From Rhodocyclales bacterium (lineage in GTDB: Bacteria > Pseudomonadota > Gammaproteobacteria > Burkholderiales > Rhodocyclaceae): a stretch of 64,000 nucleotides of DNA. The notes beneath the pieces were generated by a model. That model ran no database searches and was not told the DNA's origin. It worked only from the letters and a program-made list of their open reading frames with translations. Of the stretch, positions 1 through 7,923 are shown in pieces (position 1 is the first letter of the stretch; each line of letters begins with the position of its first letter). The position numbers were made by a program, and so were the translations under genes. The DNA lies in assembly GCA_028292485.1 (NCBI GenBank), contig JAQGMG010000013.1, positions 1 to 64,000 of the forward strand, in the 5' to 3' direction.

Positions 1-1205
1 GGCGACAGAACGCCAGCGGCACGCAGCTCGATAGCCGTGTCGCGCCCAATCAGCTCGAAGCGGCGCAGAGCCTGGTGACGACACTGGCCGATTCGGCGCA
101 GAAGCAGAAGGCGGAACTCACCGGCGAGCCGGCACCGGACAAACACCCGAGCGTTGAAGCTCTCGTCAAGAGCCAGGAAATCATCGCGACGACGGAAACG
201 GGCAATGCCCCTTCCGAAAGCGTGGGAGGCGGCGCAGGCACTGTTCCTGCCTGGAGCGAACCGATGATCGTCGCGGAGAGCCCGGCAGGCATCGCTGCGC
301 TCACACCGAAGAGCGCTGTGCTCGTCGCCGGCAACACGCTTACGCTGGTTGCGGCAGATATCCATATCGCATCGCAAGGCAAACAGGCCTGGGCGGTGAA
401 AGATGGCATTGCGCTGTACACCTACGGCAAGCAATCGGATACGAAACGGCCGGTCAAGGACACGGGCCTGAAGCTGCATGCAGCCAAGGGCAAGGTCAGC
501 GTGCAAGCGCAAAGCGACAAGGCCGACTTCAACGCCGACAAGGCGGTGACGATCACCTCCACCACGGCAGACGTGCTGCTGCAGGGCAAGGGCAAGCTGC
601 TGCTCACGGCAGGCGGCGCGGGTATCGAGATCGCCGGTGGGGATATCACGCTGACTGCTTCGGGGACGGTGGACCTCAAGGCCGCGCAGCGGAATTTGTC
701 GGGAGGGAAGAGCGCCAGTGGTGGCGCAATAACGCTGCCTGCTCCAACCGATCTGGACATACCGAAATCCGATTCAAAGCCAGCGCCACATAGCCTGAGA
801 TTTGCGGCGCGCGGCGCGGACGAAGCGATGGCGGATGCGGGTTTGCATGAACTTCCTTACAAAGTATTTAATGCCGATGGCGTAACTATCTCTCAAGGCA
901 CAGTCCCGGCGACAGGACGCCTGCCTGAGATAAAGGCGAACAAGCCGGAACACCTAGTCCTGCAAATGGGCGATGCCAATGCGACCAAACTGGAAGAGCT
1001 TTCGCGCTCGACGACTTCAAACGCGGCCGCCGCAGAGTCTGATGAAGACGATGGCACTATCGATGTCGACAGCAATTCACCACAGGCTCACAAGAGCCGG
1101 TATTCCGGAGAAGTTTATTCAGCAGCGAATAAGCAACACGGCCAATTCTTGCCGGAATCCCTTATCGAACAGTTGCTCTCAGAAGCAACGGACACAAAAT
1201 CCTGA
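1..1205 (+). CDS. vgrG: VgrG, type VI secretion spike protein (C-terminal part, cut by window start)
   Basis: The reading frame is open from the first bases of the window, so the true start lies upstream; the GTG at 75 is internal. The visible part holds the DUF2345 region typical of VgrG C-termini (about 80-230 residues in), with repeated short beta-strand motifs such as KGKLLLTAGGAGIEIAGG and a run of alternating hydrophobic residues that forms the needle-like beta-prism. After it comes an extension of about 140 residues that may carry or dock cargo. VgrG trimers cap the Hcp tube and puncture target cells. The gene directly downstream encodes a probable peptidoglycan-cleaving effector, the usual arrangement for a VgrG-delivered toxin. 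The N-terminal gp27/gp5 domains are outside the window. Confidence 0.88.
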   Translation, partial: RQNASGTQLDSRVAPNQLEAAQSLVTTLADSAQKQKAELTGEPAPDKHPSVEALVKSQEIIATTETGNAPSESVGGGAGTVPAWSEPMIVAESPAGIAALTPKSAVLVAGNTLTLVAADIHIASQGKQAWAVKDGIALYTYGKQSDTKRPVKDTGLKLHAAKGKVSVQAQSDKADFNADKAVTITSTTADVLLQGKGKLLLTAGGAGIEIAGGDITLTASGTVDLKAAQRNLSGGKSASGGAITLPAPTDLDIPKSDSKPAPHSLRFAARGADEAMADAGLHELPYKVFNADGVTISQGTVPATGRLPEIKANKPEHLVLQMGDANATKLEELSRSTTSNAAAAESDEDDGTIDVDSNSPQAHKSRYSGEVYSAANKQHGQFLPESLIEQLLSEATDTKS

Positions 1206-1227
1206 CGGTTAAAAAGGTCTTAGAGAA

Positions 1228-3006
1228 ATGACACGCATTGTCCAAGCTACTTATCATGCGAAGCTAAAAGTCGCCGAATTCCTGACTGACGACGGGCAGC
1301 ACATTCTGCGGAAGGGTGGCACGCTTCCATGGCGAATCAATAACTGTGGCGACTTGATTTCGCCTGTTGCGAACGGAAAACCCGCCCCCAAGAAAACATG
1401 CAACTACGTTGGCTTTGCCAAAGTGCCAAGCAAATCCGGCGAAGATCATCATTTCTTCATCTTCCCCGACTACGAAACAGGACGAGCTGAATTGCGTGCC
1501 TCGCTCAAACGCAAACACCCCGAACACAACCTGCCCGAGGTCATCAGAACCTACGCGCCGGCCAAAGAAAACGATACCGCCTCATACACGCGCACCTTGT
1601 TGAGCAAGACGGGCATCCCCGCAGACAAACTCGTCAAGAATATGTCGGAAGATGAACTCAATGCTGTCATGGACGGCATCGAAGAAATCGAGGGCTACAA
1701 CAACGAGAAGGAATCCCGTCAGGAAATCAAAGTCCCTGTGAGTCGTATCAGTGCGACAGATGGCGCGCGGCCCATTGCAGATGAAGAAATCGTGCTGATC
1801 ATCGACGGCAAGCAAACGATGCTTCGCTCCAACGAGGTCGGCCAATTTCCGCCTATTCCACACAGCAACAAACCGATTGAGGTCATGCACAAAACAGCAG
1901 ACGGCGACCTCAAGAAAGTGGGAGAAATCAGCGGAGATGAGGGCAAGAATTTTTCACTCGTCACACAACTCAAACGTTTTTTCGGCGTAACGAGACCTGA
2001 AAAAGCGCCCGAGAGTGGTAGCCCCGACCGGCGCCAGCCATTTAAATACCAAGTGCAACCGGGCGACACGCTCGTCAAGATCGCCAAGAAATTCAAGACA
2101 ACGGTCGGCGCCATAAAGCAAGACAACAACATCAAGAGAGACCTTATTCATCCGGGCGATATGCTAGGTATCAATGGCGCCGGCCCCCAAAGCGGAGCGC
2201 CTTTGCCCCAGAAGTCCGCGCAAAGAGCAGCACTCAAACCGAAGCCCAAATCGGAGAGCGATACATCAGCGCTGACAGCGAAAAAAGCACCGCCTGCTGC
2301 GACAGCCACCATCCCCGTCCGCGCTGACGCAGGCAGCGGCGCACCGCTTGCCATTCTTCCAATTGACGGCGCGCACGCGCCGTGGATGGCCTACGCCGTA
2401 TCGGAAGCCAAACGCTTCAAGGGCGCGGCAGAGGCAGAAATAGAAAAGACGACCAATTACGCCAACGAAGTGAAAACCGGGCAAACCACATTGGTCGGCG
2501 GAAACCACCCGTGGTGCGCAGCGTTCGTGAACTGGTCTTTGATGAAGGCGGGCTACCCCATCGAAAACCCGGACTTTTACGATCACGTTGGCGCAAAGGG
2601 ACGTGCCCACGGCTTTTATGAGGTCAAGGGCAAGAAACTGGACAAAAAGGATAAGGACGCACCGTGGGTAAGAAATCCACTATTTGTCGAGATTGATAAA
2701 CCCATATTTGGTGCGATTGCAATGGTGGCTTCATCAAGTGGGCATGGGCATCACGTGGGGTTTGTGTATGCAAGGGAAGACGAAAAACATTTGATTGTTT
2801 TAGGCGGAAATCAGTCTGATCGAATCATGTTTGCCAAGACCATTGAAGTGGGTCGCCGTGATCATTTGATATTTTTAGTTCCTGAACAATACAGAAAACA
2901 AGCTGAATTAGAACAGAGCAAGCCTCTAGAAACCTCAAAGGCTGCCTATTTAAATAAGTCTTTTGGTATTTCATTGCAACACGTAATCGAAGGTCAGCAA
3001 AGATGA
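1228..3006 (+). CDS. Probable T6SS peptidoglycan-hydrolase effector: LysM plus NlpC/P60-like (TIGR02594-type) amidase domain
   Basis: 592 residues. The N-terminal part (about 1-150) resembles cargo modules found next to VgrG, with a motif RTYAPAKENDTASYTRTL seen in phage-tail and T6SS-associated lysozyme-like proteins. A LysM peptidoglycan-binding domain lies at about 270-320 (YQVQPGDTLVKIAKKF, then HPGDMLGI). A linker rich in Lys/Ala/Pro follows. The C-terminal domain (about 385-560) looks like a cysteine amidase: HPWCAAFVNW gives a candidate nucleophile Cys430 and GHHVGF gives a candidate His509. It starts 22 bp after vgrG and overlaps the next gene by ATGA, the classic effector-immunity coupling. 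Base composition becomes AT-richer towards the 3' end. Peptidoglycan cleavage in the periplasm is inferred from the domains, not shown. Confidence 0.8.
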   Translation: MTRIVQATYHAKLKVAEFLTDDGQHILRKGGTLPWRINNCGDLISPVANGKPAPKKTCNYVGFAKVPSKSGEDHHFFIFPDYETGRAELRASLKRKHPEHNLPEVIRTYAPAKENDTASYTRTLLSKTGIPADKLVKNMSEDELNAVMDGIEEIEGYNNEKESRQEIKVPVSRISATDGARPIADEEIVLIIDGKQTMLRSNEVGQFPPIPHSNKPIEVMHKTADGDLKKVGEISGDEGKNFSLVTQLKRFFGVTRPEKAPESGSPDRRQPFKYQVQPGDTLVKIAKKFKTTVGAIKQDNNIKRDLIHPGDMLGINGAGPQSGAPLPQKSAQRAALKPKPKSESDTSALTAKKAPPAATATIPVRADAGSGAPLAILPIDGAHAPWMAYAVSEAKRFKGAAEAEIEKTTNYANEVKTGQTTLVGGNHPWCAAFVNWSLMKAGYPIENPDFYDHVGAKGRAHGFYEVKGKKLDKKDKDAPWVRNPLFVEIDKPIFGAIAMVASSSGHGHHVGFVYAREDEKHLIVLGGNQSDRIMFAKTIEVGRRDHLIFLVPEQYRKQAELEQSKPLETSKAAYLNKSFGISLQHVIEGQQR

Positions 3007-3518
3007 GAAATTCTAGGCGGTTGTTTTTTGTGTGCGTTATCACAATATTTGCGACCATATTTAAAGTGCAAAGTGCAAACGCCGGTCTGCCAGACGGCCC
3101 CTTTCTCGTATGGGCAAATATTGGGACGGAGAACAAGGAGGGTGTCGATAAAATCGTAAGGAATTTTCTGTCAAACCAATCTTCTGGAGATCTATGCGAC
3201 GACACTGCAAATGGTTGGATAATTTATACGAAAACCCGTCCTGACGGGTTCTCCGACAATCTTCTTCAGGAGGCACTGTTGGACAACAGCACTGTGTCAA
3301 AGAAAAAATTAAAACAGCTGATAAGGAATTTTCGTGCGCCAGGGATTAAAGACGGTTTAGACGGAGTGGTTGTATTTGCCGAAAAGAAAGGTAAGTATAT
3401 TTTAAGCATGGACGCTAACGGGAAAATAGTTCGATCAAAAGAAATTGAACAGACTACAAAAGAGCGCAGCGTTACGGATGCATTTTGCGACGCCCTACCT
3501 TCAATTTATCGGCGCTAG
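3003..3518 (+). CDS. Exported protein, candidate immunity protein for the upstream amidase effector
   Basis: 171 residues starting with a clear Sec signal peptide (basic MRNSRR, hydrophobic core, cleavage near NAG). The mature part is small and soluble, with two cysteines. The ATG overlaps the effector stop (ATGA), so the two are translationally coupled. A periplasmic location would suit neutralising a cell-wall amidase, as in known T6SS amidase immunity proteins. No named family is recognised. It is paralogous to the gene at 3641: both share the order 'YTKTRPDGFSDNLL / YMKKRPPGITNDLL', 'GLDGVVVFAEKKGKYI / GFDGAVIYVDSPSKRF' and a C-terminal FC motif. Strongly AT-rich relative to the window. 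Confidence 0.7.
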   Translation: MRNSRRLFFVCVITIFATIFKVQSANAGLPDGPFLVWANIGTENKEGVDKIVRNFLSNQSSGDLCDDTANGWIIYTKTRPDGFSDNLLQEALLDNSTVSKKKLKQLIRNFRAPGIKDGLDGVVVFAEKKGKYILSMDANGKIVRSKEIEQTTKERSVTDAFCDALPSIYRR

Positions 3519-3644
3519 ATAGCAATCGCGGCCCAAGAAAATATTGATATTCAAAAAGACGATTTGCCCACGTCAAGTCCACAAGTGCTTAACAAATCCT
3601 TTGGAATAAAAAAGAAGTCGAAAGATGGAGACGACACAAGATGA
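3519..3644 (+). pseudogene. Relic of an effector C-terminal tail between the two immunity paralogues
   Basis: Continuing in frame after the TAG of the preceding gene there is an open stretch ending in LNKSFGIKKKSKDGDDTR and a TGA that overlaps the next ATG as ATGA. The effector at 1228-3006 ends in LNKSFGISLQHVIEGQQR with the same ATGA overlap onto its immunity gene. The shared heptapeptide and identical junction suggest that this spacer is what remains of a second effector 3' end after tandem duplication and loss of the toxin body. It has no start codon of its own and is not expected to be made. Interpretation is inference from a short match. Confidence 0.45.
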
Positions 3645-4141
3645 GACTTAAACGCCTACATATTTTGGCGCAATTAACTTTGGCACTTTTCTTCGCAACC
3701 CCTTCTGCTTTTGCAGGCTTAATTTCGGAGGTCAATGTAGTTTATGCGGATCTCGGAAAATCAAAGAACTCATACATCGAAGCCAGCTTACGAGGCGCTA
3801 TAAGTTCTAAGAGTCCAGAATGTTGGAATAAGGGGGAAGGTTTCATTTACATGAAAAAGCGGCCTCCGGGTATTACGAATGACCTACTGTACGACGCCAT
3901 CGTTCAAGGAAAAAAAGACAGACAGCGGTTACTGGAAAAATTGCTGTTGTCCTACAAAGACGATGACGCAAGTGGCTTCGACGGAGCAGTTATCTATGTT
4001 GATAGTCCTTCAAAGAGATTCATTTCATTCAACGCCAGGAAGCGAACAATAAAGTCACAAGAAATATCAGACATTTCAAACGCAAAGGACATTGAGCTTT
4101 CATTTTGCTCGGTAAAGCCCGAAATCGTCAGATTACCGTAG
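3641..4141 (+). CDS. Exported protein, second candidate immunity paralogue
   Basis: 166 residues with an N-terminal signal peptide (MRLKRLHILAQL, hydrophobic core, cleavage near AFAG). Clearly related to the protein at 3003-3518 over its full length, though divergent enough that the duplication is old. It is probably an orphan immunity gene protecting against a related amidase variant. It follows a relic of an effector tail and shares the ATGA junction seen for the first pair. AT-rich. No catalytic motif is seen. Confidence 0.65.
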   Translation: MRLKRLHILAQLTLALFFATPSAFAGLISEVNVVYADLGKSKNSYIEASLRGAISSKSPECWNKGEGFIYMKKRPPGITNDLLYDAIVQGKKDRQRLLEKLLLSYKDDDASGFDGAVIYVDSPSKRFISFNARKRTIKSQEISDISNAKDIELSFCSVKPEIVRLP

Positions 4142-4300
4142 CACTCGCCTTGATGCGATTGTAAGCATGGGCCGCGACGGCTATACGCATGTCCTTATAC
4201 ACAACTCAAACAGCATAACCACGTAACGCCTGCAATGTTGTTGCAGCATCCATGACGCGCTGCAAACCTTGCCAGACTTGGCCTGCGAGGCTTCACTGAA

Positions 4301-5086
4301 TTGTCACGCACCGGCATTGGCGGCGCGCGCGGCGTGGCCACCTGGCAGGGCCAGTTCGGGCTGTTCGGGGCAATTCTGCAAGCCCGCGCAGGCTGGGGCA
4401 ATGCTACGCGAATTGATGAACTGAAATCCCGACTAGAGTCCTTGCCCAATCTCACGGCGGAACAACGGGCAGCCATCGACGACAGAATCCTGATAACGCG
4501 TTTAAGTTTGTCGGATAACTATGCAGGGATTGTGGGCGGCCTCGCCGAATGCGCCGCCGCCGGTGCACAGGCGCTGTCCATGAGCAGCACCACGGCCTTG
4601 ATGAGCGCGACGTCAGCGATTCCAGGCAGTGCGGGAGCGTTCTTCAATGCCATGCAGAACTGGAACAAGGCGAGTGGGAAGTTGAGGGAGGGGGATTGGA
4701 ATTTTTATATGGGCTACTTGGGAGTCACGTTCGCTTACAGGCTTGCGGGAGCAGCACTGTTTGTAAATGGCGTTGCCATCATCGTCGAATGGCTGATCAA
4801 GCGCGCCGCGCTGCAGGTCGGGCTTAAGGTCGCCACCGTCGTCACCTTTTGCGCCACCAAACTCAACTGGGTCGGTTGGGCTGTAACCATCGTGGCCTTC
4901 CTGCTCGAAGGCGCTGTCAATTGGTTCGACCGCACCAAGCTCGAAGCCTGGGTGGAGAACTGCTACTTCGGCGACGAGCCGAAGTGGAAGACGCTGAACA
5001 CTGGACGCACGCTGGAAACGAATGCCTGGGAAGCGGCACTACAGGATGCGCGTGACCAAGCCATGGCACAGGAAAAACTCACATGA
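4301..5086 (+). CDS. Orphan C-terminal fragment of a BTH_I2691-like T6SS membrane effector
   Basis: The frame is open from 4256 (after a TGA at 4253-4255) and the first usable start is TTG at 4301, with no convincing ribosome site. It therefore looks like the 3' end of a much larger gene whose 5' part is gone. The translated 261 residues contain several hydrophobic segments (about 145-165 and 180-205) and end in the motif TKLEAWVENCYFG followed by a soluble tail. This motif recurs in the fragment at 6258-6719. Large effectors of this class are usually near 1000 residues and membrane-active. Family assignment is from memory of the motif and is moderate. The stop overlaps the next ATG (ATGA). 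Confidence 0.55.
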   Translation: MSRTGIGGARGVATWQGQFGLFGAILQARAGWGNATRIDELKSRLESLPNLTAEQRAAIDDRILITRLSLSDNYAGIVGGLAECAAAGAQALSMSSTTALMSATSAIPGSAGAFFNAMQNWNKASGKLREGDWNFYMGYLGVTFAYRLAGAALFVNGVAIIVEWLIKRAALQVGLKVATVVTFCATKLNWVGWAVTIVAFLLEGAVNWFDRTKLEAWVENCYFGDEPKWKTLNTGRTLETNAWEAALQDARDQAMAQEKLT

Positions 5087-6257
5087 AGTACCAAAAACTA
5101 CGTGCGCAGGACTTCATCGAATCTCTGGCGCCGCTCAGCCAGCGCCCGGAGCGCGCGCATCACTGGCCCAAATCCCAAACTGCAACGGACACACCCCTAA
5201 GCCATCAACTCATCGGCTCAGCCCATGAAAACGCCTTGATCTTGCAAGCGATGCCGTCGCGCTATCGAGGAGGCATCAGCGTTTTCGCAATGGGTCTACT
5301 CGCCCTGTCCCTATTTGGATTTTTAAAAGAACTACCTTTGGGGCTAGCCGGTTACTCCCTCGTCGTAGAACAGAGCGGCTATGGTTTTTTGTTCGTGATG
5401 CTGTGCGTGATAAATTTCTTTTCTTTTCTTTTGAGCGCTGCTTGCGTGATTGCCGCCCTCCGCTTCCTGCGCCTGGACCTCTTCTCCCCCAAAGAAATCC
5501 CGCTGGTCTTCAACCGTGCCACGCGCAAGGTCTATCGCTTCAGCCCGGACATGCCTTCTTTCGCGATCTACGGCGGCGGTTGGAGTGGCGTATGGCTCAC
5601 GCTGCGCCAGATTCCGCCTTACGTGCTCTCAACCTTCACGCCTTTTTCCATGCTCCTGGTCGAGTACGACTGGGATTGCCTCGAAGCCGAATATCGCGAA
5701 GAAACCGTGCTGTCCAACAACGTGATGCGTACCGTGCGCCACCTCGATCTGCTGGTGCGCGAGGCACCGGGCTCCGACACCCTGATCGGCAGCTTTCCGC
5801 TCGCGCCCTCATTGATGGTCGGTGAGCCGATGGCCCGTGCAGTGTGGGAGCACGTGCGCCGCTTCATGGATCACAACGGCCCCGCACTCTCGCCCGGCGA
5901 TCAGCCTGCGCCACCGCCCCCCGCAACGCCTGGCAAGCGGCCAATGCGCTGTTTAATGGGCCGGGGTGGGTGTTTGTTGCCGCATTGGCAATCTGGATCG
6001 CACCCGCTACCTATTGGGAGATCATGCTGATGAACAACATCGAACATATGGTTGAGTGGCACGACAAAACCCTGCTTGCGTCTCCGGTAAAAGCGCTCCT
6101 CGCCATTCCGGTATGGTTTTTCTCCGCGTGGATTGTGTTCGCCGTCATCGCGCACTTCACCTCACCCCATGTGGCGCTGCCGGAGGAAGCCCTGGAGGGA
6201 GCGGGGCAGAAGCTCGATCTGAAGGCCATTGCCGCGCAACCAGTGGCAGCGAACTGA
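5083..6257 (+). pseudogene. DUF6708-type membrane protein, interrupted by a frameshift
   Basis: Frame 1 runs from ATG 5083 to a stop at 6030. From about residue 280 its sequence no longer matches the paralogue at 6716-7888, and the match continues in another frame (NAWQAANALFNGPGWVF...) up to 6257. The switch falls at a run of six C at 5917-5922; one missing base there would explain it. Conserved blocks shared with the intact copy include LFSPKEIPLVFNRATRKVYRF, VEYDWDCLEAEY and NVMRTVRHLDL. Predicted membrane segments lie at about 65-85 and 105-130, plus two after the shift. The cause could be a real mutation, slippage-based switching or a sequencing error. Its position right after an effector fragment suggests an immunity or cognate accessory role. 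Confidence 0.65.
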
Positions 6258-6719
6258 GTGCTGGTGACGAGACTCCCCATGCACAGCCTTGGAGCCGCAG
6301 GTATAGAAGTAGCCACTTGCTGGTTCTTGAGGCGCACGTTCTTGGAGACGACGCTACGTGTCGCGACTCGTGACATTGCGGGCCGGGTCATCATTTCTCG
6401 ATTTGGCTATGGCATGTTTATTCGGGGAGGTATTTCGCTCACCGGCGTTGGGCTGATTGCAACGGTCGGAGCGTTTGCCATTGAGGGCTTAGTGGCTTAC
6501 TACGACCGCACGAAGTTGGAGGCATGGGTAGAGAACTGCTATTTCGGCAACGAACCGAGGTGGCGAGCGAAGTCTCGTCCGACAGATGGACGTCGCTATG
6601 CCGGATGGGCGCGCACGCTGCCTGAGAAAGCAATCGAAGACCCCGCGCTCTGGGACAGCGAAGCAAGAGCATTTTCATTGGCGCTTGAAGAGGCGAATGA
6701 CCAAGGAGCGGCTTCGTGA
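6258..6719 (+). CDS. Second truncated effector C-terminal fragment
   Basis: 153 residues with a GTG start directly behind the TGA of the preceding frame. The region from about 50 to 105 (a hydrophobic helix, then YYDRTKLEAWVENCYFGNEPRW) matches the end of the fragment at 4301-5086 (FDRTKLEAWVENCYFGDEPKW). The N-terminal half does not look like a normal protein start, so this is probably an in-frame relic of a lost large effector kept upstream of its partner gene. Its stop overlaps the GTG of the next gene (GTGA). Confidence 0.5.
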   Translation: MLVTRLPMHSLGAAGIEVATCWFLRRTFLETTLRVATRDIAGRVIISRFGYGMFIRGGISLTGVGLIATVGAFAIEGLVAYYDRTKLEAWVENCYFGNEPRWRAKSRPTDGRRYAGWARTLPEKAIEDPALWDSEARAFSLALEEANDQGAAS

Positions 6720-7888
6720 CAGCGTATGTGTTCCGACGTGCAATTGACGTGCGGGAGCAAGGCATGCTCTCGGTCTCCGAGCGTGCTCAGGAAGCACAGT
6801 ATCTATCGAAGAATGCACCTGCGGCAGACAAGCCACAGACTTACGAACTGGTCAGGCGGGCATTCAATGAAGTGGTTTTTATTGATAGCTCCTCGACCCG
6901 CTTCAAAGGGGTGCCGAGTGTATTCGCTATGGGCATCTTGGCAAACGCCTATTTCCCAGGTGCTTGGCTGCACATGGTTACACCAGAGATTCTTGGTTTG
7001 CTGCGTGAAGCAGATTTAAGCGATGCACTGCTTTTGCTGGTTTCGTGTGTTGTTGCGCTGGCAATGTTGTTCGTTATTGGTAGTGCTTGTGTTCGCACCT
7101 TCCGCATCGATCTCTTCGGCCCCAAAGAAGTCCCGCTGGTCTTCAACCGCAAGACACGCAAGGTCTACAAATTCATCGAGAACATGCCTGCACGTGATCT
7201 GGGCAGCCCTGCGCGCATGTTCAAGTACTGGCTCACGGCCTTTCAGCCTTGGCCCATGACGCTGATCGAGTACGACTGGGATTGCCTGGAGGCCGAGTAC
7301 TTCGAGCAAACCACCTTGATGGGCAACGTGGTCAAGACCTTCCACATCCTGCAGTTCTATGTCAAAGAGTCGCCCAACAGCAACACCGTGATCGGCAGCT
7401 TCACCATCGCTTCGCCGCTCACGCTGAGCCGCGAGATCGCGATGGACCTGTGGGAATTCATCCGTCGCTACATGGAAGAAAATGGCCCTGTCATGTACCC
7501 CGGTGACAAACCCGCTCCCGCTCACCCCCAAAACCTGTGGCAGGCTGCCAATACCGTTTGGGTGGGCTGGCCCTTGGTCGTCGGTGCCGCGATCTGGGCG
7601 GCGAACCGTGCTGCCGAAGCCCCCGACTGGTATTCCCTCGACGGTCCGACCTTCGTCACCGCCCTGCTATCCTGGCCCTTCACGCTTGCCATCATCTTTA
7701 ACTGGCTGGCGCACAAGTGGGGCAAGAACATCACGCTGCCATCCGAAATCATGGTCGAAGCGGGCGAACCGCTCGATCTGAGGCGCCTCGCCGATCAAGC
7801 AAACGGCATCGCCGCACCGGCTGAACCTGCGTCCAGGAAATACCCATCCAGAATAGGCGCGATGCGCAAGAGCAGGAAGCATCGCTGA
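6716..7888 (+). CDS. DUF6708-type membrane protein, intact copy
   Basis: 390 residues. It has paired hydrophobic segments near 75-90 and 105-130 and again near 285-300 and 325-345, with a soluble central domain between them. The central domain carries LFGPKEVPLVFNRKTRKVYKF, IEYDWDCLEAEYFEQTTLMG and SNTVIGSF, all shared with the frameshifted copy at 5083-6257. The start is GTG at 6716, coupled to the upstream fragment. Genes of this type commonly follow large membrane-active T6SS effectors; an immunity role in the inner membrane is inferred from that position and topology, not demonstrated. Confidence 0.68.
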   Translation: MTAYVFRRAIDVREQGMLSVSERAQEAQYLSKNAPAADKPQTYELVRRAFNEVVFIDSSSTRFKGVPSVFAMGILANAYFPGAWLHMVTPEILGLLREADLSDALLLLVSCVVALAMLFVIGSACVRTFRIDLFGPKEVPLVFNRKTRKVYKFIENMPARDLGSPARMFKYWLTAFQPWPMTLIEYDWDCLEAEYFEQTTLMGNVVKTFHILQFYVKESPNSNTVIGSFTIASPLTLSREIAMDLWEFIRRYMEENGPVMYPGDKPAPAHPQNLWQAANTVWVGWPLVVGAAIWAANRAAEAPDWYSLDGPTFVTALLSWPFTLAIIFNWLAHKWGKNITLPSEIMVEAGEPLDLRRLADQANGIAAPAEPASRKYPSRIGAMRKSRKHR

Positions 7889-7923
7889 CGCTGCGAACGG
7901 CGCAATACGAAGATCGTAGAAAG

